Of a stretch of DNA of 64,000 nucleotides, positions 8,651-16,519 are shown one piece after another. A model generated the notes under the pieces. It was not told the DNA's origin. It ran no database searches and was given only the letters and a program-made list of their open reading frames with translations. Both the position numbers and the translations under genes were made by a program. Position 1 is the first letter of the stretch. Each line of letters opens with the position of its first letter. Source of the stretch: an uncultured Lachnospiraceae bacterium (GTDB lineage Bacteria; Bacillota; Clostridia; Lachnospirales; Lachnospiraceae); contig CAKRAK010000008.1 in the NCBI GenBank assembly GCA_934294885.1, positions 1-64,000 of the forward strand. The letters are read 5' to 3'.

Positions 8651-8684
8651 AATAAAAACCTCCCATCTGTTTATTGATAGGATT

Positions 8685-8690
8685 ATTATA
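8685..8690 (-). promoter_or_regulatory. -10 box for the cytidylate-kinase-like gene
   Basis: Consensus TATAAT on the minus strand, 35 nt upstream of the start codon. No good -35 hexamer is seen at 16-18 nt, so it is a partial promoter call. Confidence 0.5.
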
Positions 8691-8782
8691 CCATATTTTG
8701 CCCGCCTGAAAAAGGATTTTGTGCAAAAAACGAGATAATCTTTATCACATCTCACACCCCTTAGCCGGCCTGAAAACTATCC

Positions 8783-8998
8783 TTAATACACCTTCTCAAT
8801 CTCCCCGGTAATTCCATATAACTTCTTAAATTCTTCCAGATCTGCCCGGTTTCGGATTAGCATCATTTCCTCAATCCTTCCATTGTGTATATCCCGGAAG
8901 CCTGCCACCTGCTCTCCTGTGCAGATACTGGTTTTAAGCACCGGCACCTTTGATTCCCGGTCATATGTTTTTATTTCCCTCTTTTTCTTAAACAACAT
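8783..8998 (-). CDS. Small conserved protein downstream of a Ser/Thr kinase
   Basis: 71 residues, basic at the N-terminus and acidic at the C-terminus, with no signal peptide or membrane segment. It has one cysteine in KTSICTGEQVAGF. The central part (GEQVAGFRDIHNGRIEEMMLI) and the LEEFKKLYGI segment look like a small folded domain seen in other clostridia as an orphan protein; I do not recognise a function. It starts 32 nt after the kinase stop, so it is probably co-transcribed and may be a partner or substrate of that kinase. That link is inference from position. Confidence 0.7.
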   Translation of the reverse strand: MLFKKKREIKTYDRESKVPVLKTSICTGEQVAGFRDIHNGRIEEMMLIRNRADLEEFKKLYGITGEIEKVY

Positions 8999-9030
8999 CC
9001 TGTCTCTCCCTTATCATCCGGATTCCTCCG

Positions 9031-10182
9031 TCAAATAGAAAATGATTCCAATAATCCAACAACAACTACAAGTAAGAAAAGCATTAAAAACACATAAATC
9101 CCGCTGTAGACAACAAGCATAATATAACGCAGCAGCCTGTTTCTATTCATAAGGGGAAGATGATCCCGGACACCACAGTAATTACCGCATAAGTAAATAA
9201 CACCAAGTATCATTAGTACCAAAAAAATGCGATTTGTCCACAGATAAATTCCGGTTGCCGGAATATCCCCGGATTGGGTAACAACTATCGTGAGGCAAAT
9301 ACCCAAAATCAATATATATCCATATAAGGCAACCAACATTTTCCACAAAATGCCACTGCGAAAGCCAATAGGAAGCCATTCCCTGTAATCATAAAGGGGG
9401 CGAACAAATACAGAGGGACGTTTTTGGTGTTCCCGATACCTTCCTCCATCGCCATTCTTCTTTTCCATCCTTGCCTTAACCTTTAACAATGCCCGCTCTA
9501 CTGCATCAATGGATTCGTAGCGGTCATCCGGATTTATAGGAATACAGTTTTCTATAACCGGTCTTAATTTTCCTTCCCATAATTTGTTCTTGGGATAATC
9601 ACCGGTCAAAAGATAATTCATGGTAACTCCCAATGCATAGATATCCGTTTTGGAAGAGGACTGACCAAAGCCATACTGTTCCGGAGCGGCAAACTCCTGG
9701 GTTCCAATTAACCGGGTATCCTCTGCTTTTTCCGTCTCCACTGCTTTGGCTGCATTAAAATCAATGAGCTTTACCACTCCATCCTTGCTAATCATAATAT
9801 TGGACGGTTTAATATCCCGATGAATAAGCGTAACAAAATTATGGTGAAGTCTAGATAATATCTCACAAACAGAAATTCCGATAGCAAGTACCTGTTCTTC
9901 CTTCATAAGTCCATTTTTTTGTATGAGACTCGCCAAAGTGTCCCCATGAATATATTCTTCTATTACGATTAAGCCATCATTTTCTTCTACTAATAATTGA
10001 ATATGCGGAATATTTGGGAAATTACCATCCATCAATAACCGGTAAACCGGAAGATTATACAAAGCCACCTTCTTTTTTACAAATAATTCTCCGGTTTCTA
10101 TGTTCTTTACAAGGTAAACCTGTTTTTCAATTTTACCCAGCTCCTGATAACAGGATAATTGGTACTTCTCTTCCAGTGTCAT
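9031..10182 (-). CDS. Membrane-anchored Hanks-type Ser/Thr protein kinase
   Basis: 383 residues. The kinase domain covers about residues 10-235. It has the catalytic loop HRDIKPSN (Asp123), metal-binding DFN at 141-143 in place of DFG (usual in this bacterial subgroup), APEQ in the activation segment and DIYALGVTMNYLLTG. The Gly-rich loop is degenerate (LGKIEKQVY) and the ATP-binding lysine lies in FVKKK (36-38). A basic linker leads to three TM helices (about 278-300, 313-333, 352-376), placing the kinase in the cytoplasm with no PASTA-type sensor. The divergent HTH-like gene at 10342 and the small downstream protein suggest a three-gene module. Confidence 0.88.
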   Translation of the reverse strand: MTLEEKYQLSCYQELGKIEKQVYLVKNIETGELFVKKKVALYNLPVYRLLMDGNFPNIPHIQLLVEENDGLIVIEEYIHGDTLASLIQKNGLMKEEQVLAIGISVCEILSRLHHNFVTLIHRDIKPSNIMISKDGVVKLIDFNAAKAVETEKAEDTRLIGTQEFAAPEQYGFGQSSSKTDIYALGVTMNYLLTGDYPKNKLWEGKLRPVIENCIPINPDDRYESIDAVERALLKVKARMEKKNGDGGRYREHQKRPSVFVRPLYDYREWLPIGFRSGILWKMLVALYGYILILGICLTIVVTQSGDIPATGIYLWTNRIFLVLMILGVIYLCGNYCGVRDHLPLMNRNRLLRYIMLVVYSGIYVFLMLFLLVVVVGLLESFSI

Positions 10183-10209
10183 AGGTAAACTCCCCCAAAG
10201 CTTTTTCGC

Positions 10210-10238
10210 TTGTCCAAATATTTAATACTTAGTATAAT
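10210..10238 (+). promoter_or_regulatory. Promoter of the divergent HTH-like gene
   Basis: TTGTCC (10210-10215) and TATAAT (10233-10238) are separated by 17 nt and point toward 10342, giving a leader of roughly 100 nt. On the minus strand the same AT-rich block also offers TATACT/TATTAT -10-like hexamers for the kinase gene, so the two promoters probably overlap. Confidence 0.65.
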
Positions 10239-10341
10239 ACATAACACAGGAAGTTGTACATAACTATCTAAGGAGAATTTATTTTTATTTTTTTATAAAA
10301 AACAGTTCACAGTAAAACAAATATCAACAAAGGAAGCTGCT

Positions 10342-10842
10342 ATGAAAAATCAGGAATCAATCAAAAAAACACAAAATGCCCCATCTGACATAAAAGAAAT
10401 GCCCACAACCAATCTGCTCAGTCTGTTTGACCGGCAGAAAATAACTCCGGATAATCTGGAGCAATACATTACGGATTCCAAAAACTGTTATCCCAATAAG
10501 CATATCTTTTCAGAATACATTGCAAACAACGAAGAAGGAATCACCACATCAGCCATTATCAAAAACTGTTCCGGCTATATTTCCCGCTCCTATGCCTATG
10601 ACATCTTAAGCGGCAAAACAACCAAGCATCCTGCAAGGGACATCCTGTTAATCCTTTGCATCAGCTGTCATATGGACAGAAAAATGACAAGAAAAACATT
10701 GGAGGCCTTCCGGCATAGAGAACTATACTTGAAAGACCCCCGGGATTTAATCATCGCCACCTATATCAATAATGGGATTTTTGATATTGCCAAAATAAAT
10801 GCTGAGCTGTTCCAATACCAGTTACCGCTTTTATCAGAATAA
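10342..10842 (+). CDS. HTH-like regulator divergent from the Ser/Thr kinase
   Basis: 166 residues, no signal or TM segment; AAGGAAG lies 5 nt before the ATG. The middle (about residues 72-112) reads like a lambda-repressor/XRE-type helix-turn-helix: ISRSYAYDILSGKTTKHPARD, followed by LLILCISCHMD. The C-terminal part (about 115-160) has a short repeat-like alpha-helical unit ending in DLIIATYINNGIFDIAKIN. Kinase-linked proteins of this type occur in other clostridia. I infer that it controls, or is phosphorylated by, the kinase encoded back to back with it. This rests on domain shape and position only. Confidence 0.72.
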   Translation: MKNQESIKKTQNAPSDIKEMPTTNLLSLFDRQKITPDNLEQYITDSKNCYPNKHIFSEYIANNEEGITTSAIIKNCSGYISRSYAYDILSGKTTKHPARDILLILCISCHMDRKMTRKTLEAFRHRELYLKDPRDLIIATYINNGIFDIAKINAELFQYQLPLLSE

Positions 10843-10853
10843 CTTACTGTCTT

Positions 10854-12080
10854 TTATTTGTGTTCCTCTAACCAACGAATTGCGGTATAAGCATACACTC
10901 CACAGCCCCCTGTCAATGCCTTCTCATCAAATTTTACCATTGGGTGGTGCTGCGGATATTGATATCCCTGCTCCGGCTGTCCGGCAGCTAACGCAAGCAT
11001 AATTGAAGGAACCTCATGACTTACATAAGCAAAATCCTCTGAACCGGCAGACTTGGAAGAGGAATCTCCTCCACCTAATGCCAGAAGCTGCGAAACAGAA
11101 AATGTCTTCTTTTCTCCTAATAATTCTTTTACATACCGATATGCACAGTCTGACAACTCTTTATCATTTACAAGAGTCGGACATCCACTTCCAAAAGTAA
11201 CCTCCGCTTCAGCCCGAAATGCACCGGCAATTCCCTTAGCAATTTCTGTCATTCTGTGTTTTAACAGTTCTCTTGTTGTCTCATCAAAGGTTCGAATACT
11301 TCCACCCATGGTTACAACATCCGGAATTACATTGGCAGCGGTTCCTCCCTGCATCGTACCAATGGTTAGCACCGCCTGATCACTCATTGCCAATTCTCTG
11401 GCATGAAGCTCCTGCAACGCAATCAATATGTGGGCACCTGCTGTTAACGGATCAATTCCTGTATTCGGCATGGAACCATGACAACCTTTTCCTTTTACCT
11501 TTATTTCAAAATAATCGGCGGCGGGAGCACTTACTCCCGGAGCAGATACAATTACCGTTCCCGGTTCAAAAGGCATACCCGCCATCACATGAATCATTAA
11601 CGCACCATCCACCTTGGGATTTTCCAATACACCGGCATTTATCATATCCTTTGAGCCCTCAAATATTTCTTCTGCCGGCTGGAACATTAATTTTACCGTT
11701 CCTTCTATCTCATCCTCATGCTGTTTTAAAATCCTGGCAGCCCCTAACAGCATTGCCGTGTGCATATCGTGACCGCAAGCATGCATGCGACCATTAGAAG
11801 CAGCAAACGCCACACCGGATTCCTCCTTTATAGGAAGTGCATCCATATCGCCCCGGATTAAAAATACTTTACCGGTCTTTCGTCCTCCTGCCTGTACAAC
11901 CAGACCTGCCTTTCCACACTCAACAGGCTCATATCCCATATCCTGTAATTCTTTTCTTACATAAGATACCGTTTCCTGAATGTCAAATCCGGTTCCCGGA
12001 TGTGCGTGGAGATATCTTCTGTTTTCGATCAACTTTTCTTCTAATGCCTTTGCCTCCATCATAATCTGCTGTGCTTCCAT
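10854..12080 (-). CDS. M20-family amidohydrolase (N-acyl amino acid hydrolase type)
   Basis: 408 residues from the ATG at 12080, which has AGGAGG 7 nt upstream; the frame extends to 12131 but without a ribosome site. The zinc-binding motif HACGHDMHTAMLLGAA, PAEE and the final SEDFAY segment identify the M20D amidohydrolases (HipO/YxeP/AbgB-like). These remove acyl groups from N-acyl amino acids or peptides in the cytoplasm. The inserted dimerisation domain covers about residues 185-300. The stop lies 11 nt from that of the convergent HTH-like gene, with no terminator between them. The exact substrate cannot be assigned. Confidence 0.9.
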   Translation of the reverse strand: MEAQQIMMEAKALEEKLIENRRYLHAHPGTGFDIQETVSYVRKELQDMGYEPVECGKAGLVVQAGGRKTGKVFLIRGDMDALPIKEESGVAFAASNGRMHACGHDMHTAMLLGAARILKQHEDEIEGTVKLMFQPAEEIFEGSKDMINAGVLENPKVDGALMIHVMAGMPFEPGTVIVSAPGVSAPAADYFEIKVKGKGCHGSMPNTGIDPLTAGAHILIALQELHARELAMSDQAVLTIGTMQGGTAANVIPDVVTMGGSIRTFDETTRELLKHRMTEIAKGIAGAFRAEAEVTFGSGCPTLVNDKELSDCAYRYVKELLGEKKTFSVSQLLALGGGDSSSKSAGSEDFAYVSHEVPSIMLALAAGQPEQGYQYPQHHPMVKFDEKALTGGCGVYAYTAIRWLEEHK

Positions 12081-12109
12081 GTTTCGACCTCCTACTATTT
12101 TAATGTATA

Positions 12110-12135
12110 CGGTATTTGAAAAACGAAACATACCG
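12110..12135. repeat. Inverted repeat upstream of the M20 amidohydrolase
   Basis: CGGTAT and ATACCG are separated by 14 nt, directly upstream of the gene's ribosome site. It could be an operator or an mRNA hairpin; the arms are short. Confidence 0.3.
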
Positions 12136-12260
12136 AATTATTTATACTCAAATCCACTTAAGTTCAGTATTTCCCTATCGCCTATATTATATGCTTTCCT
12201 TATATTATTATCAATTCCCCCATAAAATATCATTACTGTCAATCCATCACATATAAAAAA

Positions 12261-12291
12261 GGTTCCTACTCACAGCTGTGAAGCAGGAACC
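12261..12291 (-). terminator. Intrinsic terminator of the SNF symporter gene
   Basis: GGTTCCT/AGGAACC arms enclose the palindrome TCACAGCTGTGA, giving a long near-perfect hairpin. On the minus strand it is followed by six T residues. It lies 47 nt past the stop at 12338. Confidence 0.9.
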
Positions 12292-12337
12292 ATTAATCCA
12301 CAATATTAACTTACATCTATCTGAAGTAAAACCGTAT

Positions 12338-13738
12338 TTAAAACTTAATTACTCCCAATGCCTGCAAGAATAATATAATCAACATCGCAGGAACAATAAA
12401 TTTAATCATAACGATATAAACCCATTTTCTTGAGAATTTACATCCGCTCTTCGTTACTTCATCAATAATCATCTTCGGCTTAACAATCCAGCCAATCAGT
12501 ATACTGGTTAAGATTGCAACAATTGGCATCAAAACGAAGTTACTGATATAATCCAAAATATCAAGAACCTGGCCAACGGAACCATTTGGAAGGGTAACCT
12601 CTACATATAATAAATTATATCCCAGACAAACTATAACACCTGTAATCAATGTATAAATAATTACAATAACGGAGCCTTTATTTCTGGATATATGAAATGC
12701 ATCCATCAGACTGGATACAATCGCCTCCATTACGGATACCGATGAGGTTATCGCTGCAAAAGATACAATGAGGAAAAATACCGGTGCAACAATCTTTCCA
12801 ACCAGACCCATGGCATCAAACACCTTCGGAAGGGATACAAAAATAAGTCCCGGTCCCGCAGACATTCCCTCTTTTCCGGCAAATGCAAACACCGTAGGAA
12901 TAATCATCATACCTGCTAACAACGCAATGGCTGTGTCAAAAATTTCAATCTGGTTAATGGATTTTGTCAAATCCGTCTCATCCTTCGCATAAGAACCATA
13001 TGTAACCATAATACCCATGGCAACACTAATTGAAAAGAACAACTGTCCCATGGCATCCATAATCGTAATAAACAACGTTTTAAAGGTTAAATCCTTAAAA
13101 TCCGGTATCAGATATACTTTAAGTCCCTGTAATCCGGTTCTTGTAATTCCTGCCTCATCTGTATGACTCAACGTCAGTGTAAAGATGGAAATACCAATTA
13201 CCATAACAACTAAAATCGGCATTAATATTTTACTGTATTTTTCAATACCCTTTTCTACTCCGCTTATAACAACAAACGCAGTGATTCCAAAGTAAATTAA
13301 CATCCATATAATAGGCTGCCCAATGCCTGAAATATATCCACTAAAATATTGGTCACCAACTGCATCACCACCATGTCCTGTCAAATACAGAGACAGATAC
13401 TTAAATACCCATCCACCGATGGAACAATAATACGGCAAAATCAGAATCGGAACCATACATGCCAATACACCGATACCGCCCCACTTCGGATGAATCTTCT
13501 TATATGCTGTTAACGGACTTTGTTTTGTCTTTCGTCCAATTGCAATTTCTGTTGTTAATAAGGTAAATCCAAATGTTACCGCTAAAATGAGGTAAATTAA
13601 AATGAAAAGTCCTCCACCATCCTTTGCTGCAAGGTATGGGAACCTCCAGATATTACCTAAACCAACTGCACTGCCGGCAGCAGCCATAATAAAGCCTAAC
13701 TGTCCGGAAAAACTACCACGTTTTGTTTTTTCGTTCAT
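12338..13738 (-). CDS. Sodium:neurotransmitter symporter family (LeuT-like) transporter
   Basis: 466 residues with about eleven TM helices. The N-terminus carries the LeuT-type unwound first helix, GFIMAAAGSAVGLGNIWRFPYLAAKDGGG, the most diagnostic stretch of the family; part of it forms the Na+ and substrate site. Members import amino acids or related amines with Na+. RBS GGGGG lies just upstream. A consensus-like promoter and a strong leader hairpin precede the gene, and a terminator follows it, so it is monocistronic. The substrate is not predictable from sequence. Confidence 0.92.
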   Translation of the reverse strand: MNEKTKRGSFSGQLGFIMAAAGSAVGLGNIWRFPYLAAKDGGGLFILIYLILAVTFGFTLLTTEIAIGRKTKQSPLTAYKKIHPKWGGIGVLACMVPILILPYYCSIGGWVFKYLSLYLTGHGGDAVGDQYFSGYISGIGQPIIWMLIYFGITAFVVISGVEKGIEKYSKILMPILVVMVIGISIFTLTLSHTDEAGITRTGLQGLKVYLIPDFKDLTFKTLFITIMDAMGQLFFSISVAMGIMVTYGSYAKDETDLTKSINQIEIFDTAIALLAGMMIIPTVFAFAGKEGMSAGPGLIFVSLPKVFDAMGLVGKIVAPVFFLIVSFAAITSSVSVMEAIVSSLMDAFHISRNKGSVIVIIYTLITGVIVCLGYNLLYVEVTLPNGSVGQVLDILDYISNFVLMPIVAILTSILIGWIVKPKMIIDEVTKSGCKFSRKWVYIVMIKFIVPAMLIILFLQALGVIKF

Positions 13739-13787
13739 AACATCCCCCTCTTCAAACTATTAGAAATACGTTTCGCGTACACTAAAA

Positions 13788-13820
13788 TACCACTAAACAG
13801 TTCTTCACTCTTTAGTGGTA
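13788..13820 (-). promoter_or_regulatory. Leader hairpin of the SNF symporter mRNA
   Basis: A perfect 10-bp inverted repeat (TACCACTAAA / TTTAGTGGTA) with a 13-nt loop begins almost at the predicted transcript 5' end. On the minus strand TTTT follows, so it could act as a weak attenuator, a stabilising 5' hairpin or an operator. Confidence 0.5.
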
Positions 13821-13831
13821 CCATAGGGGAT

Positions 13832-13860
13832 ATTATATAATAACTTGAATATTTAATCAA
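13832..13860 (-). promoter_or_regulatory. Promoter of the SNF symporter gene
   Basis: TTGATT (13855-13860) and TATAAT (13832-13837) are spaced 17 nt on the minus strand, giving a leader of about 87 nt. Confidence 0.75.
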
Positions 13861-13880
13861 TTGCAAATTGCAAAAAAACA

Positions 13881-14804
13881 CTAATCCGGAATTATCTCAA
13901 TATAAACCTGATCATACTTATGCTTTAACTCCTGTTTGATCTCATCACGGACACGGTGCAGGATACTGATATGTATTACATCTGTCTGATTACCGATATA
14001 AACTTCCACCCAAAGTTTTCTGCCTGTCTGAATAACATCCAAAAAGGTAACTTCATAGGGATAATCCTGCATATGTTTGTCTACAATGCCGCGAATCTGA
14101 TTTAACACTTCTTCTTCCGGCGCAAACAATACCAAATTCTTAATGCTTTTAAAAATTACTTTAACCGGCTCCTGAATCAACAACAACGCCATAATAACGG
14201 CAACCGTCGGATCGATGTACGGTGCCAGAAATCGTAAGTTTGTCCGAAGCAGTATCATCTGTACCGCGAACGCAACCGAAACTCCCATACTGCTTACAAT
14301 ATCAAGCTTCCACATATAAAGCTCCGCCTTAATTGTGGTAGATTCATATTTTGTGCTGTAATGATGTAAAATCAGATATATTACAAGGCAACCCAAACAT
14401 ACCAGTAATTCAAAAACCGCAATACTGCCGGCATCCACATTGTGACCACCATGGAACAACAGCTTTGCATTTTCTATCATCAGATTACAGGTAAGTGCCA
14501 GTAACACACTGTATTTTACAAGCAAAAATAAGGATTCCACCTGAGCATATCCATAGGGATGTTTTTCCGTTACCGGCTTATATAACAGGGGAATTAATAC
14601 CAGAAACGGTCCAATCATTACCAAGTCTGCCGCATCAAACAAACAATCCGTCAATATGGAATGAGAATGTGTAACCCATGCCATCACACCCTCTGCCAAA
14701 ATAAACAATACACTTCCTAAAAAAGAAAGCTGCAAAATCCTTTTTTCTATTTTCAATTTATCTTTCTTCGGTTTTTCCTTCTTCATACTCCTCTGTTCTT
14801 CCAA
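13881..14804 (-). CDS. Cation diffusion facilitator (CDF) family metal transporter
   Basis: 307 residues as read from a TTG; the ATG at 14786 (MKKEKPKK) is an alternative, with GAGGAG unusually close. A lysine-rich N-terminus is followed by six TM helices. Helix 2 contains HSILTDCLFDAADL, with the His/Asp residues that form the CDF transport site, and the C-terminal cytoplasmic domain (about residues 225-307) ends in VYIEIIPD. Members export Zn2+, Mn2+, Fe2+ or Co2+ by proton antiport. It lies 34 nt after a small membrane protein gene and may be co-transcribed with it. Confidence 0.85.
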   Translation of the reverse strand: MEEQRSMKKEKPKKDKLKIEKRILQLSFLGSVLFILAEGVMAWVTHSHSILTDCLFDAADLVMIGPFLVLIPLLYKPVTEKHPYGYAQVESLFLLVKYSVLLALTCNLMIENAKLLFHGGHNVDAGSIAVFELLVCLGCLVIYLILHHYSTKYESTTIKAELYMWKLDIVSSMGVSVAFAVQMILLRTNLRFLAPYIDPTVAVIMALLLIQEPVKVIFKSIKNLVLFAPEEEVLNQIRGIVDKHMQDYPYEVTFLDVIQTGRKLWVEVYIGNQTDVIHISILHRVRDEIKQELKHKYDQVYIEIIPD

Positions 14805-14838
14805 AATACATTGGAATTCTTCCCTCTACTCAAAAATT

Positions 14839-15150
14839 TTATTTGATTTCCTCATCCTTACTCTTTATTTTTTTGTCTTTTTTCTTCTCTTTTATTAAAA
14901 ATATCGGCAGACATGTAACACTAATATCCAACAATGCCGTCACTGCCAGCCATTTATATGGAGACAACAACCCCGCCACCAAAAAATGCAAAAATGCAAG
15001 TCCCGGAAAACCGGATACATGATAGCCTTTTTTCTTACTTTCCAAAGGGGCTCCAATATAAGTTGCAATCCACCATAATATACCTACTAACCAAATAATT
15101 CCATCCACTATATTCATAATAACCGCATAGCTTTCGTACAGACCATTCAT
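14839..15150 (-). CDS. Small membrane protein upstream of the CDF transporter
   Basis: 103 residues from the ATG at 15150, which has GGAGG 7 nt upstream. Two or three hydrophobic segments (about residues 10-33 and 50-90) are followed by a highly charged Lys/Asp/Glu tail of about 20 residues. I do not recognise the family. Position just upstream of the CDF gene suggests co-transcription, but I see no metal-binding motif. Confidence 0.65.
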   Translation of the reverse strand: MNGLYESYAVIMNIVDGIIWLVGILWWIATYIGAPLESKKKGYHVSGFPGLAFLHFLVAGLLSPYKWLAVTALLDISVTCLPIFLIKEKKKDKKIKSKDEEIK

Positions 15151-15345
15151 ACACAAACCTCCAAGTATATATCACCTTCACTACCTTTAATCTGTCCATT
15201 TACTGTCAGAATCACCTGCTATATCGGGTATCAAAATCACAGATTTCTCCATGAACGTCTTCCACACTGTTATTACTCGCATCATACCATTCCATCTTCA
15301 ACGACAAAAATCAAGTTCTAGTTGCCTATTGTAACACAAAATTGA

Positions 15346-15371
15346 AAGTGGAGCAATTTTTTGCTCCGCTT
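15346..15371. terminator. Second hairpin downstream of the CPBP protease gene
   Basis: AAGTGGAGCAA and TTGCTCCGCTT pair over 11 positions (one G-U) around a TTTT loop. Flanking T/A runs are modest on both strands, so it may be a backup terminator. Confidence 0.55.
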
Positions 15372-15487
15372 TTAAGTTATTTATTCAAACATCTCATCAA
15401 TAATATTCGGTTCATATTTTATCGTATGATAAAAATATTTCATCTAACATACTTTCATTATAAAGTTTCCTTTCCTCCAACAAAAAA

Positions 15488-15510
15488 AGAAGAAGTATTA
15501 AACTCCTTCT
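15488..15510 (-). terminator. Intrinsic terminator of the CPBP protease gene
   Basis: An 8-bp stem (AGAAGGAG with CTTCTTCT on the minus strand, one G-U pair) and 7-nt loop are followed by seven T residues (15482-15488). Confidence 0.75.
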
Positions 15511-15537
15511 AATATTTATATAAATTGTAATTTGTAA

Positions 15538-16290
15538 TTAACTTGCGTATCTTTTATTTATATTTAAAATTATCAATGCTGTTACTATTGTTGCAATTAA
15601 ACTTACACAACAACTTAATAAACTAAAATTAAATACAAAAATTGCAGATAATCCATTTATCAAACAATGTGTTAATATGCAAGGAAATACGCCTTCTGAT
15701 ATTTTCCTTATTGTTGCCATAGCATAACTTAAAGTTAAACACATAATTCCAAATAGGAAATAATTCATATTCATATTAGCAGTCCCTTTTATAAAAAATA
15801 TTGGAAAATGCCATAACCACCAAGTGATACCTGTTAAGATAGTGGCTAAATTGAATCCGAATTTCTTTTCCAATTCAGGCTGTAATATCATTCTCCATCC
15901 TACCTCTTCGTTTCCTCCACCTACTAACATCATTGGTGCAATTACTAAAATCATAAATATAGGGGCTCCAATTTCAAATCCATTTATTAAACATCCCAGT
16001 AAATAATAAATCAACACAAATAAAACTACAAGAAGATAAGTACCAATATTGTGTTTTATATCAAATATCTTTTTTAACCATTCTTTAAAATTTTTAACTT
16101 TGTTGTTTCGCCTTAATGAAATATAAGAGGCAATAGTTGGCGAAAACCCTCCTACAATGTGCATAATTCTTAAAAATATATTGTTTATTGTTATATCAAA
16201 AGTTTGACTAATTAAAGCACACCCTCCCCAAAAGATTATCATTATAACAAAAGTTATTATTAAAAATTCCTTTACCAATTTTTTATTCAT
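15538..16290 (-). CDS. CPBP-family intramembrane metalloprotease
   Basis: 250 residues from the ATG at 16290; the frame continues to 16329 but MNKKLVKEF looks like the natural N-terminus. About seven TM helices carry the CPBP/Abi signature: EEVGWR (motif 1), WHFPIF (motif 2) and the C-terminal HCLINGL histidine. Family members are membrane proteases related to CAAX processing or bacteriocin self-immunity. The gene is visibly more AT-rich than its neighbours, with many AAT, ATA and TTA codons, and stands alone between terminators. It may have been acquired horizontally. No bacteriocin gene is next to it. Confidence 0.85.
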   Translation of the reverse strand: MNKKLVKEFLIITFVIMIIFWGGCALISQTFDITINNIFLRIMHIVGGFSPTIASYISLRRNNKVKNFKEWLKKIFDIKHNIGTYLLVVLFVLIYYLLGCLINGFEIGAPIFMILVIAPMMLVGGGNEEVGWRMILQPELEKKFGFNLATILTGITWWLWHFPIFFIKGTANMNMNYFLFGIMCLTLSYAMATIRKISEGVFPCILTHCLINGLSAIFVFNFSLLSCCVSLIATIVTALIILNINKRYAS

Positions 16291-16437
16291 AAAATACCCC
16301 AATCTCTCACGCAAATTACTGCTTATCAAGCTGATTATATCATAATCTTGCTTTTTATTCTCCCTATCTAACTATTTTCTTGAAAATTTATGCTAACAAC
16401 GTGTAGCATATAACTCTCTTGATTTCATTTTAAAGAA

Positions 16438-16471
16438 GCCCCTGCTACCACTATAAAGCAGTAACAGGGGC
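16438..16471 (-). terminator. Intrinsic terminator of ppdK
   Basis: GCCCCTG and CAGGGGC arms with partly paired inner sequence form a stem-loop about 50 nt after the stop; the following minus-strand sequence is TTCTTTAAAA, a moderate T-tract. Confidence 0.75.
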
Positions 16472-16519
16472 TCCTCATACTACGTAAAACGTATTAAATT
16501 CTTTTCACTAATGTACGAA

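Larger units (their letters stand above)
15157..15537. other. 380-nt intergenic region with two hairpins
   Basis: No convincing gene. It holds the terminator at 15488-15510, a second hairpin at 15346-15371 and a stretch (15212-15295) where two overlapping minus-strand frames give 27-32-residue peptides without a good ribosome site. No clear promoter for the small membrane protein gene was found. Confidence 0.5.

Noticed and set aside
11273..11797. Plus-strand frame of 174 codons
   Set aside because: Antisense to the M20 amidohydrolase; proline/histidine-rich shadow without a start signal.
15212..15295. Minus-strand 27-codon ORF (starting MEWYDASN) with an overlapping 32-codon frame
   Set aside because: Plausible amino acid content, but no good ribosome site and two competing frames; not supported enough to list as a gene.
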